DNA of 64,000 bases from the NCBI RefSeq assembly GCF_000758725.1, contig NZ_CP009428.1, forward strand, positions 6,076,001 to 6,140,000, given 5' to 3'. This DNA comes from Paenibacillus odorifer (GTDB lineage: Bacteria; Bacillota; Bacilli; Paenibacillales; Paenibacillaceae). Positions 1-8,964 of the stretch are shown piece by piece. The notes under the pieces are model-generated. The model was not told where the DNA came from. It saw only the letters and a program-made list of their open reading frames with translations, and did no database searches. Both the position numbers and the translations under genes were made by a program. Each line of letters begins with the position of its first letter. Position 1 is the stretch's first letter.

Positions 1-1305
1 AGAGGTAATATGATCATACCCCGGCGCAATATCTGTAGTCAGTGGACCTAACGTATAAAAAGGGGCTTCGTTGCAAGTTTCAAGTTGCTTATCCATATTC
101 TCTTTAATCAAGTGCATCGGCACATGTCCTGGACCCTCTACCATCACCTGTACATCATGACTCCAAGCCATAGCTGTTAATTCACCTAACGTCTCTAACT
201 CGGCAAATTGTGCTTCATCATTCGCATCAGCAATCGAACCCGGACGTAATCCATCGCCTAGGGAAAAAGAAACATCGTACAGCTTCATGATTTCACATAT
301 CTCTTCAAAATGTGTATATAAAAAGTTCTCTTGATGATGCGCAAGACACCATGCCGCCATAATGGAGCCACCTCTTGAAACAATACCTGTCATACGTTGT
401 GCCGTCAACGGGATATAACGAAGCAGAACTCCCGCATGAATGGTAAAATAGTCCACCCCTTGCTCCGCTTGCTCAATGAGCGTATCACGGTATACTTCCC
501 ACGTTAAATCTTCCGCTTTCCCATTCACTTTTTCCAAAGCTTGATAAATAGGCACCGTTCCAATAGGAACAGGAGAATTACGGATGATCCACTCGCGTGT
601 CGTATGGATGTTTTTACCTGTGGAGAGATCCATTATATTGTCTGCACCCCAGCGGGTAGCCCATCTCATTTTCTCCACCTCTTCCTCTATGGATGAGGAT
701 ACTGCGGAGTTTCCAATATTGGCATTGATCTTTACCAAAAAATTACGCCCAATAATCATTGGTTCACTCTCTGGATGATTGATATTCGCTGGAATGATGG
801 CGCGGCCGCGGGCTACTTCATCTCTTACAAATTCCGGTGTCACATTCTCACGAATCGCAACGTATTCCATTTCCGAAGTAATAATCCCTTTGCGTGCATA
901 ATGCATTTGAGAGACATTACGCCCCTTTTTCGCTCGCAAAGGTTTTCTATGGAGCGCTGGAAACACTTCCGCCACAGCTTTTCCCGTTGCATTCCCGTTA
1001 TCTTCAGGCTTCACGGTTCTTCCTTCGTACGCTTCCACATCCCCTCGTTCCTCAATCCAGCTTAGACGATTGGGCTCTAACCCCTGACGAATATCAGTAT
1101 GAATATTAGCATCCGTGTAAGCCCCACTTGTGTCATAGACATGAATTGGGGCATTCTCCTCTTCGCCGTCTATGCCCGCAGTTGGACTAAGTGAGATCTC
1201 CCGCATAGGGACCTGAATATCAGACCGTGAACCCTTTACATAGACTTTTTGACTTGCTGGAAAAGCTGATAGATTGATTGGATCGTTGTTCAATTCGCTT
1301 GTCAT
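1..1305 (-). CDS. thiC: Phosphomethylpyrimidine synthase ThiC (3' end outside window)
   Basis: Radical-SAM enzyme that turns aminoimidazole ribotide into hydroxymethylpyrimidine phosphate, the pyrimidine half of thiamine. The frame is open from an ATG at 1305 to the window edge, giving about 435 residues. They include the family blocks RNFLVKINANIGNS, RWGADNIMDLSTG, YFTIHAGV, SRGGSIMAAWCL, SLGDGLRPGS and VEGPGHVPM. The C-terminal cysteine motif that binds the iron-sulfur cluster lies outside the window. The start is supported by AGGAGG six to ten bases upstream. A TPP riboswitch and a sigma-A promoter precede the gene, so it should be switched off by thiamine pyrophosphate. Identification rests on sequence blocks known for ThiC and is firm. 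Confidence 0.96.
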   Translation of the reverse strand, partial: MTSELNNDPINLSAFPASQKVYVKGSRSDIQVPMREISLSPTAGIDGEEENAPIHVYDTSGAYTDANIHTDIRQGLEPNRLSWIEERGDVEAYEGRTVKPEDNGNATGKAVAEVFPALHRKPLRAKKGRNVSQMHYARKGIITSEMEYVAIRENVTPEFVRDEVARGRAIIPANINHPESEPMIIGRNFLVKINANIGNSAVSSSIEEEVEKMRWATRWGADNIMDLSTGKNIHTTREWIIRNSPVPIGTVPIYQALEKVNGKAEDLTWEVYRDTLIEQAEQGVDYFTIHAGVLLRYIPLTAQRMTGIVSRGGSIMAAWCLAHHQENFLYTHFEEICEIMKLYDVSFSLGDGLRPGSIADANDEAQFAELETLGELTAMAWSHDVQVMVEGPGHVPMHLIKENMDKQLETCNEAPFYTLGPLTTDIAPGYDHITS

Positions 1306-1345
1306 CTCAATTCCTCCTATAAGGTGATTTGATCAAGCGGAGACG

Positions 1346-1404
1346 GTCTACTCCCCACACATAGAAAAGGCCACATCTGTATAAGATGCGGCCTTAGAGT
1401 AGAC
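1346..1404 (-). terminator. Riboswitch expression platform: terminator-like hairpin in thiC leader
   Basis: In the thiC leader, between the TPP aptamer and the start codon, a 12-bp stem (AAGGCCGCATCT with AGATGTGGCCTT, one G-U pair) closes on a 5-base loop and runs into TTTTCTATG. It sits inside a second perfect 8-bp inverted repeat, GTCTACTC/GAGTAGAC. Its position makes it the likely transcription-control hairpin of the riboswitch. The U-tract is short, so the mechanism is inferred. Confidence 0.6.
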
Positions 1405-1415
1405 AAATAGAAATA

Positions 1416-1506
1416 GAGCTCCATTTCCTCCGCTGGCATTATCCAGATCAGGTTTGACGGTCGATAGTTATAACTATCCTCTCAGCCTGGTCCCACCAAG
1501 CTCCCG
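1416..1506 (-). ncRNA. TPP riboswitch (THI element) of thiC
   Basis: The minus strand carries the hallmark THI-box segments in order: GGGAGCTTGG, GGCTGAGAGG, ACCTGATCTGG and ATAATGCCAGCGGAGG. Closing stem P1 forms between GAGCTT and GGAGCTC. The element lies between a sigma-A promoter and thiC. Binding of thiamine pyrophosphate is known to repress such genes. Confidence 0.96.
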
Positions 1507-1527
1507 TGACTATAATTGCTACTTCAA

Positions 1528-1556
1528 AGTATAACCGAAAAGAGAGAATTATCCAA
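1528..1556 (-). promoter_or_regulatory. Sigma-A promoter of thiC
   Basis: On the minus strand a -35 box TTGGAT (1551-1556) and a -10 box TATACT (1528-1533) are 17 bp apart. The predicted start near 1521 lies just upstream of the TPP aptamer. Confidence 0.7.
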
Positions 1557-1586
1557 ATCTACTCAAATGTGAGATCAATGTGTACG

Positions 1587-3638
1587 TTAGTATAACACCA
1601 ATACCCCAAATCCTTCCAGAAGCACCTCGCCCGACAATGTTGTGCCGCTCAGTAAATCTGTTTTGGTCTCATGAAGATGGATCGTGACAGGAGTCTCACT
1701 ATAATTAAGCAAAAAAGCATAACTGGAAGAAGCTCCGGTACGGACTTGCAGCTCTACCTCTTCTGGGAGCTCCAGCCAATTTGCTGGCGATTGTAGATCA
1801 ATTAATTTTATGATCTCAGCCGCTGCCTGTTCGTTAAATACGGCTCCGTAATACCAAACCTCACCCTTGCCGCGACGATTTCTAGTTACCGCCGGTTTTC
1901 CCGCATAATAATCAGAGGCGTAAACCGCCATCACTTCAACCGAAGCTTCCTCTATTTTGAGAATATCATTAAAGTCATCTGCTCCTGTAACGACTTCGGT
2001 CGCGCCCGACCAGCTAATTGTTGTTGGCTGACGACTGCCCTTAACCATTGTGAATTCTTCAACTGTGATCCCGCATAGATCCTTAGCAGTACCTGGGAAA
2101 GGACGCATATAACATTGACCGCGCTCATCCTTATAGCCAGTTCTACAGCCGAAGATCAGTTTGCCGCCTTGTTGAACATATTCATCCAGCAGAGACGCTG
2201 TCTCATCTGTCATAATCGCTGGGTGAGGATAGATAAGCACGTCGTACCTTGCAAGCTCCTCCAGCGTTGTTTTTTTGCGCAGATAGAGCACGTCATTCGG
2301 GATATGCTTCCGCTGAAGAGCCTTGTACCACTCCTTATTGCTCTTCCACATAAACGGGCCATGCCAAACATCGTATTCTCCATCCCACTCATTGTCATAA
2401 TCACGAACAATAGCAACGTTAGCCTGATTATGAGTACCGATAAACGCTTGACCTGCTGCTGCCAGCTCCTGACCGATCTGCCCCGCTTCCCGCACTCTCC
2501 GGTTAGGCTGATTATGATAGTCATTGATTCCATGCCAATAAATTTCATTGCCCATCGTAGCTGTCCGCCAGCGGAAATATAACACCATATCTGCCCCATG
2601 AGCGATCGACTGATAAGTCCATAACCGCATCTGCCCGGGCTTTGGAGAAGGCATATCCATCCGGTTCACCCAGCCACCCGGGCCTGACTGCTGCTCCATA
2701 ATGCAGAAATTCGGGGATATCGAACGAACAACAGATAATGACAGTCCCCAGCCTCTATCATTCAGCGGATTCCGCTCATTCGGGTCATAAAAAATAGTAG
2801 AGAACTGAGGATAGGAATCATAGCTGAAGAAATCCAGCAGTTCATCCGTCATTTCATGGCTATCGAGATGACCGAACAGACCGTTCGTGGTTACCCATTG
2901 CTTAGGGGCAAGTTTACGAATGATATCCGCTTGGTTTTTGGCAAAAGAAATTGTATTGTCCGAAATAAACCGTTTTTCATCCAATGCCTGATGAGGATTG
3001 GGTTGCTTCGGTACTGGAGTCGGACGTGGAAGATAGACCTGAGACCAGTCACTATAGCTTTGATTCCAAAAAACAGCTCCCCATGCCTCGTTCAAATGCT
3101 CAAGCGTAACATATTTCTGCTGTAGCCATTCCCGGAAGGCCTTATGGTCACTCTCCGAATAAAATTCACTGATCTCACAGTTGAGCTCATTATCAATTTG
3201 CCAGCCAACTACACCCGGATGATTGCCGTAATGTTCAGCCATTTGTTCTGCAATACGTGCACACAGTTCCCGGTATTTAGGACTGCTGTAATTATAATGG
3301 CGGCGCATGCCATGCTGAAGTGTAACACCTTCGTAGGTTACATTTAATACTTCTGGATATTTATCAGTCAACCAAGCTGGAGGCGTTGCCGTCGGAGTAC
3401 CAAGTACAACCTGAAGACCATATTTATGTGCTAGATCAATCGCCCGATCAAAGAGCCCGAACTGAAACTCCCCTTCTGTGGGTTCAAAAATAGACCAAGC
3501 AAACTCCCCCATCCGAATGATCGTAAAGCCGAGTTCACGCATCCGGCGATAATCGTCCTCCCACATGTTTTCTGGCCAGTGCTCCGGATAATAACAAACG
3601 CCAAGCTCGAATTTTTCAGTTGCGACAGGTTTCTTCAT
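1587..3638 (-). CDS. GH42 family beta-galactosidase
   Basis: Cytoplasmic glycoside hydrolase that probably releases galactose from beta-galactosides; there is no signal peptide. The 683-residue protein has the GH42 N-terminal TIM barrel (LGVCYYPEHWPE at its start). The likely acid/base is Glu151 in WQIDNE and the likely nucleophile is Glu315 in IMEQQSG. The trimerisation and beta domains follow, and the length is normal for the family. An upstream TTG at 3650 overlaps the Shine-Dalgarno GGAGG, so an ATG at 3641 or 3638 is the true start; 3638 gives the better spacing. The gene is divergent from an AraC-type regulator, which suggests sugar-dependent control. The exact substrate cannot be read from sequence. 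Confidence 0.92.
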   Translation of the reverse strand: MKKPVATEKFELGVCYYPEHWPENMWEDDYRRMRELGFTIIRMGEFAWSIFEPTEGEFQFGLFDRAIDLAHKYGLQVVLGTPTATPPAWLTDKYPEVLNVTYEGVTLQHGMRRHYNYSSPKYRELCARIAEQMAEHYGNHPGVVGWQIDNELNCEISEFYSESDHKAFREWLQQKYVTLEHLNEAWGAVFWNQSYSDWSQVYLPRPTPVPKQPNPHQALDEKRFISDNTISFAKNQADIIRKLAPKQWVTTNGLFGHLDSHEMTDELLDFFSYDSYPQFSTIFYDPNERNPLNDRGWGLSLSVVRSISPNFCIMEQQSGPGGWVNRMDMPSPKPGQMRLWTYQSIAHGADMVLYFRWRTATMGNEIYWHGINDYHNQPNRRVREAGQIGQELAAAGQAFIGTHNQANVAIVRDYDNEWDGEYDVWHGPFMWKSNKEWYKALQRKHIPNDVLYLRKKTTLEELARYDVLIYPHPAIMTDETASLLDEYVQQGGKLIFGCRTGYKDERGQCYMRPFPGTAKDLCGITVEEFTMVKGSRQPTTISWSGATEVVTGADDFNDILKIEEASVEVMAVYASDYYAGKPAVTRNRRGKGEVWYYGAVFNEQAAAEIIKLIDLQSPANWLELPEEVELQVRTGASSSYAFLLNYSETPVTIHLHETKTDLLSGTTLSGEVLLEGFGVLVLY

Positions 3639-3808
3639 CATTACCTCCAAAGTATTAAAAATATGCTTTCAATATTTTATAATTCTATTGTAGTATCAAT
3701 GATAAGAGGTCTTATATAACAAAATATTGCTATCATATAACAATCTTGCGTTTATTGCCTTAATCCAACTTGCGCTCTGTTGCGCTACAGAAATGGGTGC
3801 TGCCAAAC

Positions 3809-4642
3809 ATGAAGAAACAATGGTATTTGCCGACACCGGCTTTTTCAAAATATGTCTGTTATCCTGAATTTTTGGGACATTACACTCACTTTCCACAACA
3901 TACAGAGAGAAGAAGCGAAGGGTTTCTGGGGAGTTATAACCTGCATTTGATCTTTGGTGGGGAGGGTTATGTATTCCATGAGGGCGAACGTATTCCGATG
4001 AGTAGAGGACGAGGTTTTCTGTACCCAAAAGGGGCTTATCAGCAATACGGCTCTGACCCAGGCGAGCCTTGGGATGTCCGATGGGTTCATTTTAATATTG
4101 AAATCGTCCTCCCCTTATTAGAGGAAGTGGACCAGTCCCGTGCATACCTGTTCACTTTTGATTTGGATGCTAAGCTGGACGAGCTATTCGAGGAAATGTA
4201 CCTACTGAGCGCTTCCTACGTGACCCGTAGCGAGCCAAGACTATCTGCTCTGCTGTATGAGCTTCTAGTTAAATTGCTGCAGAACTCCGAGCCGCTTCAC
4301 GGCTCAGTACCGCACGAGGTTAGACAGTCCATCCGGAGTGCTGCAGATATCATTCATGTCGAATGTGCCAGCCCTTGGTCTCTGGAATCGATGGCAAGAT
4401 TGACCGGGTACAGCAGCTATCATTTTCTAAGGCTGTTCCGGGTGGTTATGGGCAAAACTCCAAACCGTTATTTAACCGATTGTCGGCTGGCTAAAGCCAA
4501 GCTTTTACTGGTTTCCACAGGACTCTCCATTGCTCAGGTTGCGACTCAGTCCGGTTTTGCCCAATCCAGCTATTTTATTAAAGTGTTCAGAAGGTTTGAA
4601 GGCATGTCTCCTGTGAAATACCGGCAGGCTTTTGGGGCGTAG
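3809..4642 (+). CDS. AraC family transcriptional regulator
   Basis: The 277-residue protein has an N-terminal cupin-like sensing domain (HLIFGGEGYVFHEGERIPMSRGRG region) and a C-terminal double helix-turn-helix (SLESMARLTGYSSYHFLRLFR, then IAQVATQSGFAQSSYFIKVFRR). This is the plan of AraC sugar regulators. It is divergent from the GH42 beta-galactosidase with a short AT-rich spacer, so it most likely activates that gene when a sugar ligand binds. The ligand is unknown. The start is uncertain: an in-frame TTG lies at 3770, and neither start has a good ribosome binding site. ATG 3809 was chosen because the protein then begins just before the sensing domain. Confidence 0.88.
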   Translation: MKKQWYLPTPAFSKYVCYPEFLGHYTHFPQHTERRSEGFLGSYNLHLIFGGEGYVFHEGERIPMSRGRGFLYPKGAYQQYGSDPGEPWDVRWVHFNIEIVLPLLEEVDQSRAYLFTFDLDAKLDELFEEMYLLSASYVTRSEPRLSALLYELLVKLLQNSEPLHGSVPHEVRQSIRSAADIIHVECASPWSLESMARLTGYSSYHFLRLFRVVMGKTPNRYLTDCRLAKAKLLLVSTGLSIAQVATQSGFAQSSYFIKVFRRFEGMSPVKYRQAFGA

Positions 4643-4697
4643 ACGATCTTCCTTCAGTCCGTAGAGATTCAATCTTAGTCTCTTGGACTTATCACCC

Positions 4698-5222
4698 TTA
4701 AAGATCATCCTTAAGAGAAATTTCACTCTCAATATCTAAACTTATTGTTTCGGAATGAATCTCCCCTTCATTATCATTCCATGTAATAGATAAAGTGGTG
4801 TTTTCATAATTTTGTCTATTTTTATTTAATTCGTCATACGAATACGGACCTGTTATAGACCCGATATCAGTGTTACTTAATATTGAAACGGGTCCATCCG
4901 TTGACCTAGCTTCATTTACAAGAACTGTTTCATCCTTATTATTAGTGTTTTTTTCATTGACTTCATACTTATAATAGCTACTATTCACTAAAGCGCTTGG
5001 GTCTCCCTTGAACACTAACTTCCCATGTCCCCGTAAAATTTTGCTAGATGAAATTATTATTTTGTAATCTAAAACATCCCATGTATCCCCTGTACCCTTA
5101 AGCGTATATACTTGAACACCAGTGTTTAAATTTGTTTCGACCTCTTTATTGAAATATAAATAACTCCATATCGCATTCGAAATAATAACCACAGCTACAA
5201 GTACTAGGATTAGTTTTTTCAT
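4698..5222 (-). CDS. Small membrane-anchored or secreted protein, unknown function
   Basis: I do not recognise this 174-residue protein. Residues 4-24 form a hydrophobic signal or anchor segment (LILVLVAVVIISNAIWSYLYF); the rest is hydrophilic and rich in beta-prone stretches, so it is probably exposed outside the membrane. The ending TTLSITWNDNEGE resembles the ending of the lipoprotein at 7312-7692 (TIKLMLTWNNKAEE), so the two may be distant paralogues. It follows the lipoprotein gene at 5253-5753 on the same strand with a 30-bp gap, so they may be co-transcribed. Confidence 0.75.
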   Translation of the reverse strand: MKKLILVLVAVVIISNAIWSYLYFNKEVETNLNTGVQVYTLKGTGDTWDVLDYKIIISSSKILRGHGKLVFKGDPSALVNSSYYKYEVNEKNTNNKDETVLVNEARSTDGPVSILSNTDIGSITGPYSYDELNKNRQNYENTTLSITWNDNEGEIHSETISLDIESEISLKDDL

Positions 5223-5252
5223 ATCTGCTCCTTTATAAATACTCCCAAACCT

Positions 5253-5753
5253 TTATTTATATCTTAAATTCCACTCCTTAGACCATTTCGGGAAAGCTTC
5301 TCCGGTCAATTCTTCGAGTGTTTTTCCATCAATGGTGTAAACCCAACCCATATGTAATTCATCGAAATCAGGAAAACTATAGCCTCCTATCACTTCATCG
5401 TCTGCTTCTAGCAGAAAAATCAGGGTTTGTTTTTTTGTATTATCCTTCTCATTATCTAAGGGGTGGTTTTTAACGATTAACTTACTTGTAGTTATTTCCT
5501 TACCTATATAATCGATTGGATCAACACTTTGAACACTCCAATATTGTATGTATGGCATTTCCGTCAGCAGTTTTTTATCTAATAAATATTCAGAAACAAT
5601 TCCTTCATTACTAATGATCAGATAGCCCATATCGGTAATAAATTGTTCAGCTTTGCTATATTCTTTTTTTGAATTATCGCTAATTTCCTCATCACTACAT
5701 CCCAATAAAAAGATTAAGAATAACGGAATTATGATTCTCCTTAATTTTTTCAT
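5253..5753 (-). CDS. Putative lipoprotein, unknown function
   Basis: The 166-residue protein starts with a type II signal peptide: charged MKKLRR, a hydrophobic run, then the lipobox FLLGC. It would be lipid-modified on that cysteine and held at the outer face of the membrane. An upstream in-frame ATG exists, but ATG 5753 has AAGGAGAGA at good spacing and places the lipobox correctly. The mature part has no motif known to me. Its neighbours are also small or poorly known genes on the minus strand. Confidence 0.8.
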   Translation of the reverse strand: MKKLRRIIIPLFLIFLLGCSDEEISDNSKKEYSKAEQFITDMGYLIISNEGIVSEYLLDKKLLTEMPYIQYWSVQSVDPIDYIGKEITTSKLIVKNHPLDNEKDNTKKQTLIFLLEADDEVIGGYSFPDFDELHMGWVYTIDGKTLEELTGEAFPKWSKEWNLRYK

Positions 5754-5793
5754 AGGTTCTCTCCTTGCATTGTTTATTATCTCCGCGCTCAAT

Positions 5794-6657
5794 TTATAGA
5801 TTAATCTTATTGTATGAATTTAGTATCATCAAACTCTTTAGCGTCTTATAGGCTCTCCATTCCAACCTCGCTGTTTCACCGGGAGGCTCCCATTTTATCT
5901 GCCATCCTCCATCATCCTCCTGTTGGTATTCTAATACTTTTAAATGATCAAGAATGGTTTCATCAGAAAATATGCTGCTACAGTAAGAAGTTGGTGATGG
6001 CGAAAATTCTAGAGGAGAGAGTCCATAACTGTGGGATGCGGCATCCAAGCAAAAAAAGTTGGCAGTAATAAGCTCCTTAGATAATTTTTGAAATAATCCT
6101 TTGATAAAATCCGATTGAGGTAAGCTTTCCAATAAATAAAATGCAGTCAAAATTGTATGCGCATCATCATAGGCTTGTGCGCGAATATCTTCCAAACAAA
6201 TTTCTGTCGCTTTATCAAGCCAGGAATGTTCTATCCCTTGCCATTTAAGAAGCCCGACAAGACCAGTAAGTCTGCTAAATGATGGCTCTGGAGAAAGAGG
6301 GTTATTCCAATGTTCTGCTCTTGGATAGTTCGATGATGAAGGAAATATTGTTGGAATCCCTTTTTTTAAGTCAGTATGCTTTGAAATATAATCACATGCT
6401 TTTTGAGAGAGTTCTTCGTCTTTTATGTTACAGTCATATAAGAAACGTAGTGCAAATTCCATGAAAAGTGGCTGACTACCAGGTGCCCGTAAATCTGGCT
6501 CTATTGCATTTCCAAACCCACCATCTTCGTTCTGGTAGGCTATTAGAGAAGTCACAACATTGCTTATTGATCCACCGTGGAAAATATATTCAAAAACCCT
6601 TCTTTCTAATAATCTGCCATGTGTCCAAATGAAATGGGCTGCTTTTTCAAAATCCAT
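5794..6657 (-). CDS. Terpenoid cyclase/prenyltransferase-like alpha-toroid protein
   Basis: The 287-residue protein has repeated QW-like motifs: AYQNEDGGFGNAIEPDL near residue 42 and EYQQEDDGGWQIKWEPP near residue 244. These are typical of alpha-alpha toroid proteins such as squalene cyclases and prenyltransferase beta subunits. It is much shorter than true cyclases, and I do not see an intact DXDD catalytic motif, so enzymatic activity is doubtful. The start has a strong GAGGAGGGG binding site. Proteins of this type are often annotated simply as prenyltransferase in Bacillales; their role is unknown. Confidence 0.75.
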   Translation of the reverse strand: MDFEKAAHFIWTHGRLLERRVFEYIFHGGSISNVVTSLIAYQNEDGGFGNAIEPDLRAPGSQPLFMEFALRFLYDCNIKDEELSQKACDYISKHTDLKKGIPTIFPSSSNYPRAEHWNNPLSPEPSFSRLTGLVGLLKWQGIEHSWLDKATEICLEDIRAQAYDDAHTILTAFYLLESLPQSDFIKGLFQKLSKELITANFFCLDAASHSYGLSPLEFSPSPTSYCSSIFSDETILDHLKVLEYQQEDDGGWQIKWEPPGETARLEWRAYKTLKSLMILNSYNKINL

Positions 6658-6681
6658 CTGTTCCCCTCCTCAAAATTTACG

Positions 6682-7203
6682 CTAAGCATTTAAGTATTCA
6701 ATGACACTTTTAATATAGGATTCAATCGGTTCCTTTGTATTAACAATATGTATTCTGACATTAGAGGGCTTTTTAGCATTTTCAATAGTTTTAAGTAATG
6801 TCTCTTCAGAAGGCACTCTTTCAATCTGGCTAATCATTCTTTTTCTATTTCGCAGTCTATTATTGAGCTCGTCATAGTCATTTAATAAACATTCTACATA
6901 TTTATATTCCGCATTATATTTCTGGGTCAGATTCAATCCTCTCTCTATCATCTCAGAGTATAAACAAGGGCTATCGAGTATAACATTATGACCTTGAGAT
7001 AAGTGAAAATCTATCAAGGCCCATTCAATATCATACGAAATTTCCCCAACTTCCTTGAACCCAAAGTTTGCTCCAAGTGATTCCATAAGAGAAGACTTTA
7101 CAATGTCGTGATCAAGAATAACAGCAGAAGTATGCTGCGCTATTACTCTGGCTAATGAAGACTTCCCTGATCCGGGGTATCCAGACATCTGAAGAAAAAA
7201 CAA
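6682..7203 (-). CDS. P-loop AAA/zeta-toxin-like kinase family protein
   Basis: The 173-residue protein begins at once with a Walker A motif (SGYPGSGKSSLA) and continues with DHDIVKSSL and a long helical part (RLRNRKRMISQIERVPSEE). This is the plan of small P-loop kinases that phosphorylate nucleotides, sugars or antibiotics. The substrate is unknown. The start is either TTG 7203 or ATG 7188; neither has a convincing Shine-Dalgarno sequence. TTG is chosen because the first beta strand would otherwise be cut. It lies in a run of unrelated minus-strand genes. Confidence 0.75.
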   Translation of the reverse strand: MFFLQMSGYPGSGKSSLARVIAQHTSAVILDHDIVKSSLMESLGANFGFKEVGEISYDIEWALIDFHLSQGHNVILDSPCLYSEMIERGLNLTQKYNAEYKYVECLLNDYDELNNRLRNRKRMISQIERVPSEETLLKTIENAKKPSNVRIHIVNTKEPIESYIKSVIEYLNA

Positions 7204-7311
7204 CGAGGGCCACGGCCACTTCCTTTCAGCATAGTCTTGGGTCTTCCACAGACATAAATGAGCTCATAGCGTGAATTCTATGTTAGCTGATATGTATTCT
7301 TCTTCGAAAAT

Positions 7312-7692
7312 CTATTCGAGTATTATCTCTTCTGCTTTATTGTTCCATGTTAGCATTAACTTTATTGTCTGTTTATTTAAATCCAATTCATTTGAAAATT
7401 CAGTCATTTTCATTTTCAAACCACCCTCTGTCTTACTCTTACCGAAACCTCCCTTAGTATTAAAATACTCACTTGAATACTCAAATATAAAAATCTTTAT
7501 GGTAGGTTCAGTCCCTATATAATTGATTTCGTAATTTATCTCACCTGTTGATTCATTATGCTCAATAATTGTTTCCCAATAATCACCTTTTCCGTACTTC
7601 TGAACCCAATGGCTATTGCACCCGGTGACTAAAGTTATACACAGAACGAATAGAATAACTAAAGATATCTTTGTATGTTTTATTATATTCAC
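7312..7692 (-). CDS. Putative lipoprotein, unknown function
   Basis: A hydrophobic signal (HTKISLVILFVLCITLVTGC) ends in a lipobox cysteine, followed by about 100 polar residues with beta-strand character. The frame is open from ATG 7764, but that start would place the lipobox at residue 49. A GTG at 7692 gives a normal lipoprotein signal of 24 residues, though without a clear ribosome binding site. The C-terminal motif TIKLMLTWNNKAEE resembles that of the protein at 4698-5222. The long form would overlap the phosphotransferase gene upstream. Confidence 0.65.
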   Translation of the reverse strand: MNIIKHTKISLVILFVLCITLVTGCNSHWVQKYGKGDYWETIIEHNESTGEINYEINYIGTEPTIKIFIFEYSSEYFNTKGGFGKSKTEGGLKMKMTEFSNELDLNKQTIKLMLTWNNKAEEIILE

Positions 7693-7735
7693 CTCTATTC
7701 TAACAACAGAATTCCAACTATCTTTTAAGTTCAGG

Positions 7736-8715
7736 CTATATTTCGACGAGATTCTTATAAGCATTTATCGACTTCCATATAAGCTCCTCATCCTTAATTC
7801 CTTCATGAACAAATAACTTTATTGGAAAAAAGAGTCCTTCCATAATCGATAATCTAACGTCCTCCACAAATTGTGTGTACGTGTATGCGCTCCTGATTTT
7901 ATTGTTAATTGAATGAAAATACAGATCAAAAATACGTGTAGTCTCCTCACTGCCATGAAACAAATCGTGGATAAATAACATAACGAGATCCTCCGTACAA
8001 AGCCCCACCTTCACAGCTTCAAGATCAATGATGCACGGCCTTGAACTGCTAAACATCGGATATAATAAATTGCCAACATTTAGATCACCATGAATGCATG
8101 TGGTATTTTGATATCTGGATATACGACTAATATGTTTCTGGGCATTTTCACGCAAGCTAAGTAAACTCTTCTCGTAAATACTAAACTGTTCTTCCCCAAG
8201 GTTATAAGTCTGGTGCTTTCTAAAAGCTAGATAATCTCTCTCCAAATACGAAATATGCTTTAAATAATGCTCTGTACTTTTCAAATGCTCGGGATGAGCT
8301 AACTCGCTTGTCCCCCAAGAAGCAGAATGAAACTGTACGATCACATCAATAATGTTTGCTAATTTATCAGAATCAATAGGTACTTCCCAGTCAGCTAAAT
8401 TGGTATGTGTCGGGGTCAGATCTTCCATCAACAATATCCCCTCTTGTCCGACTGTATCATATTTATTAAAAAAGACTCTCGGAATAGATACATCCTTGGT
8501 ATAGTAATGATTATAAATCATATTTTCATATGGAATATGATCTGACTTTGTGATTTTCTCTAATAACGACAAAACCTTATTGTCTTTCGTATACACTTCT
8601 ATTTTATTGAGTGCTGCTCGATTGCGTATTTCTTGTTTTGTTCTTTTAATCTCAAGAATCTCAGGAACACCCTGACCTCTTAATAGCTCTAATAGTGATC
8701 ATCGTTTAGTAGCAT
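7736..8715 (-). pseudogene. Aminoglycoside-phosphotransferase-like kinase, probably frameshifted near its start
   Basis: The long frame (to about 8690) encodes an APH-like kinase. It has the catalytic loop HGDLNVGNLL and the metal-binding IDLEAVKVG in the C-terminal half, and LLMEDLTP in the hinge. Such enzymes phosphorylate small hydroxylated molecules, including antibiotics. The only good start, ATG 8715 with GGAGG six bases upstream, reads MLLNDDHY and then meets TAG. The kinase frame continues one base out of phase from about 8690 (LLELLRGQGVPEILEIKRTK). A single missing base near 8690-8694 would explain this. The alternative, initiation at GTG 8596, lacks a binding site and loses the first 40 residues. 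A sequencing error is possible. Confidence 0.7.
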
Positions 8716-8873
8716 TTTCATCCTCCAATCTGAATTGGCTCTCGCCTACAGTAGCCATTTGTCTCACTTCCATTTTTCAGCATTCATCAGGTTGAACTAA
8801 CGTGTATAAATTCGCTTTCAACATTCCATCCACCTTCCAAAATATTGAATATTTCACGCTGAGAATTTAAATA

Positions 8874-8908
8874 AAAAAGACAAATCACGTATTAAAGTGA
8901 CTTGTCCT
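8874..8908 (-). terminator. Rho-independent terminator
   Basis: On the minus strand GACAAGTCAC pairs with GTGATTTGTC (G-U pairs allowed) and is followed by TTTTTTATTT. It lies just downstream of the DUF1801 gene. Confidence 0.8.
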
Positions 8909-8964
8909 CCGGTGCTTCCACATATAAATTTGCTTAAAATGAATTGAACGCTAAATAATACGTT

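Noticed and set aside
2115..2582. Plus-strand open frame inside the beta-galactosidase gene
   Set aside because: It is the antisense shadow of a well-supported GH42 gene and has no start signal or family resemblance.
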